Shown here: one piece after another, positions 9,783 to 19,544 of the stretch | How the letters are laid out: every line of letters begins with the position of its first letter | How positions within the stretch are numbered: the stretch's first letter is position 1 | Assembly (NCBI RefSeq): GCF_018129995.1 | Contig: NZ_JAFCKS010000008.1 | Span: forward strand, 62,001 to 126,000 | Source of the DNA: Bradyrhizobium sp. SZCCT0153 | GTDB lineage: Bacteria; Pseudomonadota; Alphaproteobacteria; Rhizobiales; Xanthobacteraceae | Reading direction: 5' to 3' | Length of the DNA stretch: 64,000 nt | Program-made: the position numbers and the translations under genes | Notes under the pieces: generated by a model | Databases searched by the model: none | The model's input: only the letters and a program-made list of their open reading frames with translations | What the model was told of the DNA's origin: nothing

Positions 9783-10019
9783 TTACCTTCCCCGACAGAC
9801 ACGGACGCGCTTGACGATGCGGCGTCCATGATAGCCGCGCGTGATGACGGTGCGTACGGTGCAGACTCTTCGCGGAGCGTAATGATAGCGTGCGTTCACG
9901 ACGTCCCCGGAAACCGTTGCGCTGGGGAGAGGGTGAGCCGGCAGCGCATTGGCTGGTGCTGCGAGTGACGATAGAGCGAGCAGCGTTCCTGCAGCGAGGG
10001 CGTAGGAGAGCTTCTTCAT
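9783..10019 (-). CDS. Small secreted basic protein (78 aa)
   Basis: It starts MKKLSYALAAGTLLALSSLAAPANA, a clear Sec signal peptide with an ANA cleavage site. The mature part is ~55 residues, rich in Arg/Tyr/His, with two cysteines (RVCTVRTV and RVRVCRGR) that could form a disulfide. The start at 10019 is favoured over the ATG at 10025 because the AGGA ribosome site lies about seven bases before it and is too close to the other. The function is unknown. Similar small 'CxxRxxxTRGYHGRR' proteins occur in Bradyrhizobium. Confidence 0.75.
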   Translation of the reverse strand: MKKLSYALAAGTLLALSSLAAPANALPAHPLPSATVSGDVVNARYHYAPRRVCTVRTVITRGYHGRRIVKRVRVCRGR

Positions 10020-10178
10020 TATCATTCCTTTTCTTGTCCGCCCCCGATGACTTTCGTGGGGGCGAGCTTGAATGCGTGGCCAATACTTTTGTTCCCGCTT
10101 GTCGCTGGGTCGCTGGGTCGCATGGGCAAAAAGCCCCACCAAATCCAGCTCTAGCGAGCGCGGCTAGCCCGCACGTGT

Positions 10179-11273
10179 TCAATCTGCGGGCATGGCCCCC
10201 ACATACGACGAACTCGGCCGGATCAACCGACCGGTCCGCTGCTGCTCGCGCGCATGTGCGGTCCAGCCCGCGGCGCGCGCGGCAGCGAAGATCGGCGTGA
10301 AGGCCTGGCGCGGAATCGCCAGCGCATCGAGCAGGATCGCGGTGAAGAACTCGACATTCGTCTCCAGCGGCCGCTCCGGATTCTTCTTGCGCAGGGCGCT
10401 GCGGATATAGGCCTCGACCTCGCCGGCAAACGGCAGGCCGGCGCCGTCTGAGGCCAGCGCCTCGATGGCGGTCTTGAGCACGTCGGCGCGCGGATCGCGC
10501 ACGCGGTAGACGCGGTGACCAAACCCCATCATCCGCTCGCCGCGCGCCAGCGCCGCGTCCACCCAGGGCTCGATGCGCTCGCGCGAGCCGATCGCATCGA
10601 GCATCTCCAGCACCGGCTCCGGCGCGCCGCCATGCAAGGGACCCGTGAGTGCGCAATAGCCGGCAGTGACGGCGGCAAACAGATCGGCCTGCGTCGAGGC
10701 GACCACGCGCGTGGTGAAGGTCGAGGCGTTCATGCCGTGGTCGCAGACGGTGACGAGATAGGCGTCGAGCGCGCTGACCTCGCGTGCTTCAGGCGCGCGC
10801 CCGTGCAGCATGCGCAGCGTATCGGCGGCGTGGCTCGCGCTCGGATCGGGCGCAACCGGATCGAGCCCCTTGGCGCGGCGGACCAGCGCGCCTGCGATCA
10901 CCGGAAAGGCGCCGACGACGGTCGCCTCGTGCTCCAGCCCGTGCTCCGCGCGAAGCCCGGCGACCGCCGCGCGAAACCCGTCGACGATGCCCATGCCGCT
11001 CGTCACCGGCAGAAGGCCCGGCAATCGCGCGAAGGCGCGCTCGCGCGCCGCCCCCAGGCTCGCCCGCACATTGGCTTCGCTCAAGCTGGTCTGGCTAGCG
11101 CCGTTCCAGAGCCGGGCGGTGACGCCTTCGAAGCTCGACTGGCTGGCCAGTCGGCCGACATGCTCGCCGGCGATGATCAGTTCGCCGCGCTCGCCGTCGA
11201 CATGGCTCAGCACGGTCTCGGCCGCGGGAACGCCGTCCAGCCCGATCTGGCTCTTGGTGAGGTGGATGTTCAT
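10179..11273 (-). CDS. Citrate synthase family protein
   Basis: This 364-residue protein has the citrate/methylcitrate synthase fold. It shows the two expected histidine motifs, GPLHGGAPE and GFGHRVYRVRDPRAD. The third catalytic position, normally Asp in NVDFYSA-like motifs, reads NVEFFTA, so Asp is replaced by Glu. It would condense an acyl-CoA with oxaloacetate or another 2-oxoacid, but the substrate is not evident. It is probably not the main TCA enzyme, being shorter and divergently paired with a second, HTH-fused homologue. The start is the ATG at 11273 (MNIHLTKSQ). Confidence 0.85.
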   Translation of the reverse strand: MNIHLTKSQIGLDGVPAAETVLSHVDGERGELIIAGEHVGRLASQSSFEGVTARLWNGASQTSLSEANVRASLGAARERAFARLPGLLPVTSGMGIVDGFRAAVAGLRAEHGLEHEATVVGAFPVIAGALVRRAKGLDPVAPDPSASHAADTLRMLHGRAPEAREVSALDAYLVTVCDHGMNASTFTTRVVASTQADLFAAVTAGYCALTGPLHGGAPEPVLEMLDAIGSRERIEPWVDAALARGERMMGFGHRVYRVRDPRADVLKTAIEALASDGAGLPFAGEVEAYIRSALRKKNPERPLETNVEFFTAILLDALAIPRQAFTPIFAAARAAGWTAHAREQQRTGRLIRPSSSYVGAMPAD

Positions 11274-11320
11274 GGCCCAAATCTCCTGTTCTACGCAGGG
11301 GAAAGGTCGGGCCTCTCGAC

Positions 11321-11350
11321 AGATTGATCAATCTTGATTACATAAATCAA
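11321..11350. promoter_or_regulatory. Two adjacent palindromes in the divergent citrate-synthase promoter region
   Basis: AGATTGATCAATCT (11321-11334) is a perfect 14-bp palindrome. It is directly followed by TTGATT-N5-AATCAA (11334-11350). They end one base before the ATG at 11352 of the HTH-citrate synthase and lie ~50 bases from the other gene's start. They are candidate operators for the HTH domain encoded alongside. No ribosome-binding site is visible for 11352, so that message may be leaderless. Confidence 0.55.
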
Positions 11351-11351
11351 T

Positions 11352-12578
11352 ATGAAAAATTCGGAAGGCCTGTACCTGTCCGCGCGGGAGGCCGCCGCCG
11401 AGCTCGCGATCTCGCCGGCCACGCTCTACGCCTATGTCAGCCGAGGCCTGATCCGCTCCGAGCCGACGCCGGACTCGCGAAAGAACCGCTACCGCGCCGA
11501 GGATGTCCGCTCCCTCAAGGAGCGCCGGGTGCCGTCGCCGGAGCCGCGCGGCCTGCGCAGCTTCGACGCCGATTTGCCCGTGATGGACACGGAAATCTCG
11601 ACCATCACCGAGGACGGCGCGATCTATCGCGGCGTCAATTGCGTCGATCTCGCCGAGAACGACACGCTGGAGCACACAGCGACGCTGCTGTGGGACGTCT
11701 CCGGCGTCGATCCGTTCGATCCGGACAATCAGCCCGCGATCTCCGAGGAGATGCGCATGATCGCGGATGCCGCGCGCCGGGCGGCGCCGATCGACCGCGC
11801 CATCGCCGTGCTCGCGCTGGCCGCGAGCGCCGACCCCCGCGCTTTCACCCGGGCGCCCGATGGCCGCGCCATGGTTGGCGCGCGCATCGTCCGGTTGCTG
11901 GTTGCCACCATGCTCAATGCCGAGCCGTCGGCCGGGGCGCTGCATCAGGAGATCGCAAGAGCCTGGGCGCCCGACAACAAGCACGCGCCCGATCTGATCC
12001 GCCGCGCGCTCGTTCTGCTCGCCGATCATGAATTGAACGCCTCGACCTTCACCGCGCGCTGCGCGGCCTCGACCGGCCTCAACCTCTACGACGCCGTCAT
12101 CGCCGGCCTCGCCGCGCTGAAAGGCCCCAAGCACGGCGGCGCCGGCGTGCTGGCCTCGCAGCTCGTCAAGACGCTGGTCGATCGCGATGTCGCGCCCATG
12201 GTCCGCGAGCGCGTTGCGCTCGGCGAGCGCTTTGCCGGCTTCGGCCATGGCGTCTACAAGCGTGGTGATCCCCGCGCGCAGTCGCTGCTGAATGCGCTGG
12301 CCCGCGCCGGCGCGCCGCGAAAATTCACGCGCGAAGTGCCGGAGCGGATCGCGGAGGCGACCGGCGAGTTCGTCAATATCGACTACGCGCTCGCCGTGCT
12401 CGTGCATGCGTTGCGCTTGCCCGCGGGCAGCGAGCTCGCACTGTTCGCGATGGCCCGCAGCGTCGGCTGGATCGCGCATGCCAGCGAGCAATTGCAGTTC
12501 GGCAAGCTGATCCGCCCGCGGGCGCGCTATGTGGGGCCGGCGCCGGGGCGGAGAACGGGGGCTGAGCCGAAGAGCTAA
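11352..12578 (+). CDS. Citrate synthase family protein with N-terminal helix-turn-helix domain
   Basis: It is 408 residues. The N-terminal ~60 (LSAREAAAELAISPATLYAY, then SRGLIRSEP and RYRAEDV) form a MerR/excisionase-type winged HTH. Residues ~75-400 are citrate synthase-like, with GPKHGGAGV and NIDYALAVL. The second histidine motif reads GFGHGVYKRGDPRAQ, with Gly where Arg is usual. This architecture is known as a rare citrate-synthase variant. It suggests an enzyme that controls its own transcription or a metabolite-sensing regulator built on an enzyme fold (inference). It is divergent from a plain homologue, with palindromes in between. Confidence 0.85.
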   Translation: MKNSEGLYLSAREAAAELAISPATLYAYVSRGLIRSEPTPDSRKNRYRAEDVRSLKERRVPSPEPRGLRSFDADLPVMDTEISTITEDGAIYRGVNCVDLAENDTLEHTATLLWDVSGVDPFDPDNQPAISEEMRMIADAARRAAPIDRAIAVLALAASADPRAFTRAPDGRAMVGARIVRLLVATMLNAEPSAGALHQEIARAWAPDNKHAPDLIRRALVLLADHELNASTFTARCAASTGLNLYDAVIAGLAALKGPKHGGAGVLASQLVKTLVDRDVAPMVRERVALGERFAGFGHGVYKRGDPRAQSLLNALARAGAPRKFTREVPERIAEATGEFVNIDYALAVLVHALRLPAGSELALFAMARSVGWIAHASEQLQFGKLIRPRARYVGPAPGRRTGAEPKS

Positions 12579-12585
12579 ATTTACA

Positions 12586-12694
12586 CCCTCATGGTGAGGA
12601 GCGCGCCCTTCGCGCGCGTCTCGAACCATGCAGGCCTCTCGCCCGCGGCCATCCTTCGAGACGCCCGCCGTTGGCGGGCCCTCAGGATGAGGGC
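12586..12694. repeat. Palindromic intergenic repeat, family C
   Basis: It runs from CCCTCATGGTGAGGAGCGCG through two inner hairpins to GGGCCCTCAGGATGAGGG, with the outer ends inverted. CGCGCGTCTCGAA and CTTCGAGACGCCCG are the shared inner words. It lies between the convergent citrate synthase and dedA genes. Confidence 0.75.
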
Positions 12695-12715
12695 GGTGTG
12701 CTCTGATGCAGCCGA

Positions 12716-13375
12716 TCAGACCGGTGGCTTCGCTTCGACGACACCACCGCCATTCCGGCGGCGGACGAGCCACACGGCCGCGCCCAGCACGATCGCGACC
12801 GCGATCACGGTCAGGATCCAGATGTGCTTGCCGACGTGCCCATGGTGGTGCAGGCCGGCATATTCGTGCAGGGCCGACACCGCCAGCACGCCAGGCAGCA
12901 CGTGCGCCGGCGCCCAGACCAGGATCGCGGGGATGTTGATCGCGTAAAACTTCGCAGGCGCCATCCCGAGCGCACCGGCGGTCACCGGCACGAAGGCGCG
13001 GATTGGTGGCACGAAGCGGGCGAAGAACACGGCCCAGGTGCCGAAGCGGTGGAAGAAGCTTTCGCTCTCCTCGACCAGGCGCGGATAATTGGTCAGCGGC
13101 CAGGTGTTGAGGATCTCGCGTTGCTGCCGGTGCCCGATCCAGTAGGCGGACCCGTCGCCGAGTACCGCACCGACCACTGCCGCCAGCAGCACCCATTGCA
13201 GCTTCAATTCCCCGCCCGGGACCAGGGCGCTCAGTGCCAGGATGATGGTCGAGCCAGGCACCACCGAGCCAACCACCGGAACGGCTTCCAGCAGCGCCGC
13301 CAGGAACAGGGTCAGGTAGGCCAGCCACGCATGGGCCGAAACGAACGCGATGAAGGGATCGAGAAAGGACGTCAC
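12716..13375 (-). CDS. DedA family membrane protein (SNARE-associated/VTT domain)
   Basis: This ~219-residue polytopic inner-membrane protein is of the DedA type, a family implicated in undecaprenyl-phosphate or lipid translocation. Characteristic segments are EAVPVVGSVVPGST (re-entrant loop), GDGSAYWIGHRQ, and FARFVPPIRAFVPVTAGALGM. The GTG at 13375 (VTSFLDPFIAF) is chosen because upstream codons of the open frame are Pro-rich and unlike the family. It is convergent with the HTH-citrate synthase and divergent from cobS. Confidence 0.88.
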   Translation of the reverse strand: MTSFLDPFIAFVSAHAWLAYLTLFLAALLEAVPVVGSVVPGSTIILALSALVPGGELKLQWVLLAAVVGAVLGDGSAYWIGHRQQREILNTWPLTNYPRLVEESESFFHRFGTWAVFFARFVPPIRAFVPVTAGALGMAPAKFYAINIPAILVWAPAHVLPGVLAVSALHEYAGLHHHGHVGKHIWILTVIAVAIVLGAAVWLVRRRNGGGVVEAKPPV

Positions 13376-13682
13376 ATGGTCTCTGTGGTGGGTGGGGCCA
13401 GGCGGGTTCAGAGCGGGTTCAGACCCTACATAAGTAAGCAGAGGCGGTAAAAGTGCCACTCAGGTGGGCAGGCCGTAGGCCCCGCACGAAATTCGGGCGC
13501 GATTCGCAGAGCAGCCTTCCAAAAATCGCGTTCCTTGCCTATCTAAATGAAAAGACAACGGAACTTTGATTGGGGGGCGGGCTTCTGCCGGCACGTTGTC
13601 TCTGATAGGTTCGCAGGTGCACCCAGCCGCAGCCACCGTGCAAATAACTGGTCTCGGGATCGCCCGGGACCTCGGAGGATTG
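13376..13682. other. Intergenic region between dedA and cobS
   Basis: There is no convincing gene. It must contain the divergent dedA and cobS promoters. The most AT-rich patch is around 13540-13575. A GGAGG ribosome site at ~13674-13678 serves cobS at 13683. Confidence 0.4.
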
Positions 13683-14681
13683 ATGACGACCGCCGCCATG
13701 TCCAAAGTTGAGGAAGTTTCCGGTTTGCCCGACATGAAGGTGTCGGTGCGCCAGGTCTTTGGGATCGACAGCGATCTCGAAGTGCCGGCCTATTCCGCCG
13801 TCGATCCTCACGTGCCTGAAGTCGATTCCGATTACCGCTTCGACCGTGCCACCACGCTTGCCATTCTCGCCGGTTTCGCCAGGAACCGCCGCGTGATGGT
13901 GACCGGCTATCACGGTACCGGCAAATCCACCCATATCGAGCAGGTCGCCGCCCGCCTGAACTGGCCCTGCGTGCGCGTCAATCTCGACAGCCACATCAGC
14001 CGTATCGACCTCGTCGGCAAGGACTCGATCGTGGTCCGCGACGGCAAGCAGGTCACCGAATTCCGCGACGGCATCCTGCCCTGGGCGCTCCAGCACAACG
14101 TCGCGCTGGTGTTCGACGAATACGACGCCGGCCGCCCGGACGTGATGTTCGTGATCCAGCGCGTGCTGGAGGTCTCTGGCCGCCTGACGCTGCTCGACCA
14201 GAACAAGGTGATCAAGCCGCATCCGTGCTTCCGCCTGTTCGCGACGGCCAACACGGTCGGCCTCGGCGACACTTCGGGCCTCTATCACGGCACCCAGCAG
14301 ATCAATCAGGGCCAGATGGACCGCTGGTCGATCGTCACCACGCTGAACTATCTCAGCCATGACGAGGAAGTGGAGATCGTGCTGGCGAAGGCCAAGCATT
14401 ATCGCACCCAGGAGGGCCGCGACATCGTCAACAAGATGGTGCGCCTTGCCGATCTCACCCGTAACGCGTTCGCCAACGGCGATCTGTCGACGGTGATGAG
14501 CCCGCGCACGGTGATCACCTGGGCTGAGAACGCCGACATCTTCGGCGATATCGGATTTGCTTTCCGTGTCACCTTCCTCAACAAATGCGACGAGCTCGAG
14601 CGTCCCCTGGTCGCCGAGTTCTACCAGCGCTGCTTCAACGCGGAGCTGCCGGAATCCTCGGTGAACGTGGCGCTCAGCTGA
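13683..14681 (+). CDS. cobS: Cobaltochelatase subunit CobS (AAA+ ATPase)
   Basis: CobS is the MoxR-like AAA+ ring subunit that, with CobT and CobN, inserts Co(II) into hydrogenobyrinic acid a,c-diamide in the aerobic cobalamin pathway. The 332-residue protein has Walker A GYHGTGKST, Walker B VALVFDEYDAGRPDV and sensor region FRLFATANTVGLGD. The ATG at 13683 is preceded by GGAGG and gives the family's usual length. It is followed by a GNAT gene and cobT in one tight operon. The large subunit gene cobN is not in this window. Confidence 0.95.
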   Translation: MTTAAMSKVEEVSGLPDMKVSVRQVFGIDSDLEVPAYSAVDPHVPEVDSDYRFDRATTLAILAGFARNRRVMVTGYHGTGKSTHIEQVAARLNWPCVRVNLDSHISRIDLVGKDSIVVRDGKQVTEFRDGILPWALQHNVALVFDEYDAGRPDVMFVIQRVLEVSGRLTLLDQNKVIKPHPCFRLFATANTVGLGDTSGLYHGTQQINQGQMDRWSIVTTLNYLSHDEEVEIVLAKAKHYRTQEGRDIVNKMVRLADLTRNAFANGDLSTVMSPRTVITWAENADIFGDIGFAFRVTFLNKCDELERPLVAEFYQRCFNAELPESSVNVALS

Positions 14682-14685
14682 CCCC

Positions 14686-15096
14686 ATGGCCAACATCACC
14701 GTCGAGCGCACCATTGGGACGACCAAGAAGGCTGTGCTCGCCGGGCTCGGCGCCTACAACGACGAGCATTTTGGGAAGCAGAAGTTCAAGAGTGTCGCGG
14801 TCTCGCTGAAGGACCGCGGCAAGATCGTCGGCGGCATCGTCGGGCACCTCTGGGCCACGGTTCTGTTCATCCAGTATTTCTGGATCGACCAGAAGCAGCG
14901 CGGCAAGGGTTTGGGGACGAAGCTGATCGCGGCGATCGAGGACGAGGCAAGACGGCAGGGCGCGGTCCAGGCCCATGTCGACACCATGAGTTTCCAGGCG
15001 CCGGGCTTCTATCGTTCCTGCGGGTACGAGGAATTCGGCACCCTCAAAGGCTATCCCGGCGGCGTGACGCGCCATTCGTTTACGAAGTCGCTATGA
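14686..15096 (+). CDS. GNAT family N-acetyltransferase
   Basis: This 136-residue GNAT-fold protein has the acetyl-CoA pyrophosphate loop QRGKGLGTKL (motif A) and a C-terminal GFYRSCGYEEFG segment typical of the family. It is embedded between cobS (4-base gap) and cobT (ATGA overlap), so it is co-translated with cobalt chelatase. Whether it acts on the chelatase, on a corrinoid or on an unrelated small molecule is not shown by the sequence. Confidence 0.88.
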   Translation: MANITVERTIGTTKKAVLAGLGAYNDEHFGKQKFKSVAVSLKDRGKIVGGIVGHLWATVLFIQYFWIDQKQRGKGLGTKLIAAIEDEARRQGAVQAHVDTMSFQAPGFYRSCGYEEFGTLKGYPGGVTRHSFTKSL

Positions 15097-17000
15097 GCAC
15101 ATCATCATCCAACTCCAAATTCCGTAACACCAAGGAAGCGCCGACCGAGCCGTTCAAGCGCTCGGTCGCGTCCTGCCTGAAGGCGATCGCGAAATCGCCC
15201 GAGCTCGACGTCAGCTTCGCCGCCGAGCGGCCCGGTCTCGCGCCCGGCAAGGCCCGGCTGCCGGAGCCCGCGCGAAAAATGACCAAGCGCGATGCCGCGA
15301 TCGTGCGCGGCCACGCCGATTCCATCGCGCTCAAGATCGCCTGTCACGATGCCAAGCTGCATCGCAAGCTGATGCCCGGCAATCCGCAGGCGCGCGGCGT
15401 GTTCGAGGCGGTGGAGCAGGCGAGGGTCGAGGCGATCGGCGCGCGCCGCATGGCGGGCGTTGCCAAGAACCTCACCGCGATGCTCGACGACCACTTTCAC
15501 CGCGGCAAGTTCGACGAGATCACCGACCGCGCTGATGCGCCGCTCGCCGACGCGCTGGCGATGCTGGTGCGCGAGCGTCTCACCGGCATGGCGCCGCCGA
15601 CGGCCGCCAAGAAAATGGTCGATCTCTGGCGTCCCATACTCGAAGACAAGATCGGCAAGCGGCTCGACCGGCTCGATACGCTGGTCGAGGACCAGACCCG
15701 GTTCGGCGACGCCGTGCATGATCTGCTGACCGCGCTCGAGCTCGGCGACGAGCGCAGCGCCGACAGCGAAGACAATGACGACGACGAGGAAAATCGCGAC
15801 GGCGACAACGACCAGTCCGGCGCCGAAGGCTCGCCCGATTCCGATGCCGCGCAGGAGATGAGCGCCGACCAGGCGCAGGCGAGCTCGGAGGAGATGAGCG
15901 AGAGCGCGATGGAAAGCGCGCAGGCCTCGACCTCCGACACGTTCGACGATGGCGAGCTCGGCGACGACGAGACGCCGGGCGAGGCGACGCGTCCGAATTC
16001 GCACGGCAAGAACGAGCCGCGCGGGCCGGAATATCACGCGTTCGCCCCGAAATTCGACGAAATCATCGCCGCCGAAGACCTCTGCGACCACGACGAGCTG
16101 GAGCGCCTGCGCGCCTATCTCGACAAGCAGCTCGCGCATCTGCAGGGCATCGTCGCCCGCCTCGCCAACCGGCTTCAAAGGCGCTTGATGGCGCAGCAGA
16201 ACCGCGCCTGGGAGTTCGACCTCGAAGAGGGCATTCTCGACCCCGCGCGCCTGTCGCGCGTCGTCACCGATCCCCATCACCCGCTGTCCTTCATGCACGA
16301 GAAGGAGGCGACGTTCCGCGACACCGTGGTGACGCTGCTGCTCGACAATTCCGGCTCGATGCGCGGACGCCCCATCACGGTGGCGGCGACCTGCGCCGAC
16401 ATCCTCGCCCGCACGCTGGAGCGTTGCGGCGTCAAGGTCGAGATCCTCGGCTTCACCACGCGCGCCTGGAAGGGCGGGCAGTCGCGCGAGGCGTGGCTTG
16501 CCGCCGGCAAGCCGGCCAGCCCCGGCCGCCTCAACGATCTCCGGCACATCATCTACAAGTCGGCGGATGCGCCCTGGCGCCGTGCGCGAAAAAATCTCGG
16601 CCTGATGATGCGCGAGGGGCTGCTGAAGGAGAACATCGACGGCGAGGCGCTCGACTGGGCGCACAAGCGCCTGCTCGGACGGCCCGAGCAGCGCAAGATC
16701 CTGATGATGATCTCGGACGGTGCGCCGGTCGACGATTCCACGCTGTCGGTCAATCCCGGCAACTATCTCGAGCGGCATCTGCGCCACATCATCGAGGAGA
16801 TCGAGACCCGCTCGCCGGTCGAGCTGATCGCGATCGGCATCGGCCATGACGTCACCCGCTACTATCGCCGCGCGGTGACGATCGTGGACGCCGAGGAGCT
16901 CGGCGGCGCCATTACCGAAAAGCTCGCCGAGCTGTTCAGCGAAACCAACACCGCGCCGACGCAGCCGGCCGGTCGCCCGCGACGCAAATTGCATTCGTGA
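15093..17000 (+). CDS. cobT: Cobaltochelatase subunit CobT
   Basis: CobT partners CobS in the aerobic cobaltochelatase. The 635-residue protein has an N-terminal helical region, an acidic low-complexity linker (~225-320, rich in Asp/Glu/Ser) and a C-terminal vWA domain. The MIDAS motif DNSGSMRG is followed by downstream SDGAPVDDST. It starts within the ATGA overlap with the GNAT gene. Its stop overlaps the GTG of the phytase-like esterase gene, giving a four-gene operon. Confidence 0.95.
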   Translation: MSTSSSNSKFRNTKEAPTEPFKRSVASCLKAIAKSPELDVSFAAERPGLAPGKARLPEPARKMTKRDAAIVRGHADSIALKIACHDAKLHRKLMPGNPQARGVFEAVEQARVEAIGARRMAGVAKNLTAMLDDHFHRGKFDEITDRADAPLADALAMLVRERLTGMAPPTAAKKMVDLWRPILEDKIGKRLDRLDTLVEDQTRFGDAVHDLLTALELGDERSADSEDNDDDEENRDGDNDQSGAEGSPDSDAAQEMSADQAQASSEEMSESAMESAQASTSDTFDDGELGDDETPGEATRPNSHGKNEPRGPEYHAFAPKFDEIIAAEDLCDHDELERLRAYLDKQLAHLQGIVARLANRLQRRLMAQQNRAWEFDLEEGILDPARLSRVVTDPHHPLSFMHEKEATFRDTVVTLLLDNSGSMRGRPITVAATCADILARTLERCGVKVEILGFTTRAWKGGQSREAWLAAGKPASPGRLNDLRHIIYKSADAPWRRARKNLGLMMREGLLKENIDGEALDWAHKRLLGRPEQRKILMMISDGAPVDDSTLSVNPGNYLERHLRHIIEEIETRSPVELIAIGIGHDVTRYYRRAVTIVDAEELGGAITEKLAELFSETNTAPTQPAGRPRRKLHS

Positions 17001-18070
17001 GCGCACCTCTATCCCGCCGCGGCTTTATCGGCCACGCGGCGGCGGGATTTTCCGCTTTCGCGATCCCTCGCCTGGCAAACGCGCAAGGCACGCCCGCGCC
17101 GCCGCGACGCGCGGCGCAGATCGATCACGGCGTCGCCGCGCCGGTCGGCATCGAGGTCAACGCGCGGCCGATTCCGGATTTCGAGCCGCGCGACCGTTCG
17201 CGCACGCGCTTCGGCTCGCTGGAATATCGCAGCGGCCTCGTGCTGACCTCGCCGCATCGGCGTTTTGGGGGCCTGTCCGGCTTCCGCTTCCTCGACAGCA
17301 AGGGCGAGCGCTTCCTGGCGCTGTCCGACCAGGGCACGTGGTTCACCGGCAGCATCCGCTATTCCGGCGGCAAGATGGTCGGCCTCGACGATGTCGAGGC
17401 GGCGCCGGTCCTCAATGCGGAGGGACGGCCGATCACCGAGAAGCGGCTGTGGTACGATACCGAGTCGATCGCGCGTGACGGCAACCTCGTCTATGTCGGG
17501 CTCGAGCGCGTCAACCAGATCATGCGGTTCGATTTCACCGGCGACGGCACCCGCGCCCGCGGCGAGGTGCTCGCCGTGCCGCCCGCGCTCCGCAAGCTGC
17601 CCTACAACAAGGGGCTCGAGGCGCTCGTGTTCGTGCCGAAGGGCGTGCCGCTGGCAGGCACGCTGATCGCGTTCTCCGAGGAGGGGCTGGATGCGAACGG
17701 CAATCTGGTCGCCTTCCTGATCGGCGGCCCCACGCCCGGCCAGTTCAGCGTCCGCCGCACCGAAAAATTCGACATCAGCGATGCGGTGCTGCTGCCCTCG
17801 GGCGATCTCTTGATCCTCGAACGCAAGTTCTCCTGGTTCACCGGCGTCGATATCCGCATCCGCGCGATCCCGCTGAAGTCGATCGCGCCGAACGCGGTGG
17901 TCGACGGCCCCGCGCTGTTCAAGGCCGATCTCGGCCAGGAGATCGACAACATGGAAGGCATCGACGCCCACGTCACCGCCGAGGGCGAGACCGTGCTGAC
18001 GCTGGTGTCGGACGACAATTTCTCGATGCTCCAGCGCACGCTGCTGCTGCAGTTCGCGCTGGTGGAGTGA
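16997..18070 (+). CDS. Tat-exported esterase-like activity of phytase family protein
   Basis: This 357-residue protein begins with a twin-arginine signal (SRRGFIGHAAAGFSAF, cleavage near ANAQ). The rest is a beta-propeller-like domain of the 'esterase-like activity of phytase' family, with GLSGFRFLD, DTESIARDG, LPYNKGLEAL and NMEGIDAH. It would act in the periplasm, perhaps as a phosphodiesterase or esterase; the substrate is unknown. The start is GTG at 16997, overlapping cobT by four bases. Confidence 0.85.
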   Translation: MSAPLSRRGFIGHAAAGFSAFAIPRLANAQGTPAPPRRAAQIDHGVAAPVGIEVNARPIPDFEPRDRSRTRFGSLEYRSGLVLTSPHRRFGGLSGFRFLDSKGERFLALSDQGTWFTGSIRYSGGKMVGLDDVEAAPVLNAEGRPITEKRLWYDTESIARDGNLVYVGLERVNQIMRFDFTGDGTRARGEVLAVPPALRKLPYNKGLEALVFVPKGVPLAGTLIAFSEEGLDANGNLVAFLIGGPTPGQFSVRRTEKFDISDAVLLPSGDLLILERKFSWFTGVDIRIRAIPLKSIAPNAVVDGPALFKADLGQEIDNMEGIDAHVTAEGETVLTLVSDDNFSMLQRTLLLQFALVE

Positions 18071-18072
18071 GG

Positions 18073-18155
18073 TACTGTCATCGCGGCGAGATTCTGGATT
18101 GCTTCGCTTCCGCCGTCGCTCTTCGCGCTATGGCGGACGAGCCGCTCGCAATGAC
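18073..18155. repeat. Palindromic intergenic repeat, family A (GCGAG...GCAATGAC type)
   Basis: A degenerate copy, with TGTCATCGCGGCGAG at the left, TTCTGGATTGCTTCGC inside and CGCTCGCAATGACG at the right. Other copies lie at 51087-51158, 52554-52670, 60639-60734 and 63110-63188. Confidence 0.7.
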
Positions 18156-18299
18156 GAATGGAGACGGATTTCCACTAAACCCTGACCGCAATGCATGCCG
18201 TCCCGGTCGGCCATGTCCCTCGCGCAGCTGGCAATTCGCCATCGAGCTACTAAACTTCATGCAATCGCTTCCATCCCTCCATCCCCCGGAACTCCCCGC

Positions 18300-19412
<1,113 letters not shown>

Positions 19413-19544
19413 GCTTTTGACCTCGCCCGCCTGCGGGGAGAGGGAGGCGACGCGCCGCCCCACGCATCCGTAAATCTCCTCAGCTTCCACCCCCCGCAAA
19501 TCTGGCCTAACCTCTGCCGCATTAACTCCTCGCGGAGGCCCGCC

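Noticed and set aside
10030..10100. A possible EcfG-type promoter (GGAAC) upstream of the small secreted protein gene
   Set aside because: GGGAAC is present but no matching CGTT element occurs at the required 16-18 base spacing.
11321..11350. FNR/FixK2 box in the citrate synthase promoter
   Set aside because: The halves TTGA and TCAA are there, but the spacing is 0 or 9 bases instead of 6.
11328..13328. A 666-codon minus-strand frame opposite the HTH-citrate synthase and dedA
   Set aside because: A high-GC antisense shadow. The plus-strand citrate synthase and minus-strand DedA frames carry the conserved motifs.
15105..17006. A 633-codon frame opposite cobT
   Set aside because: An antisense shadow of cobT without any recognisable domain.
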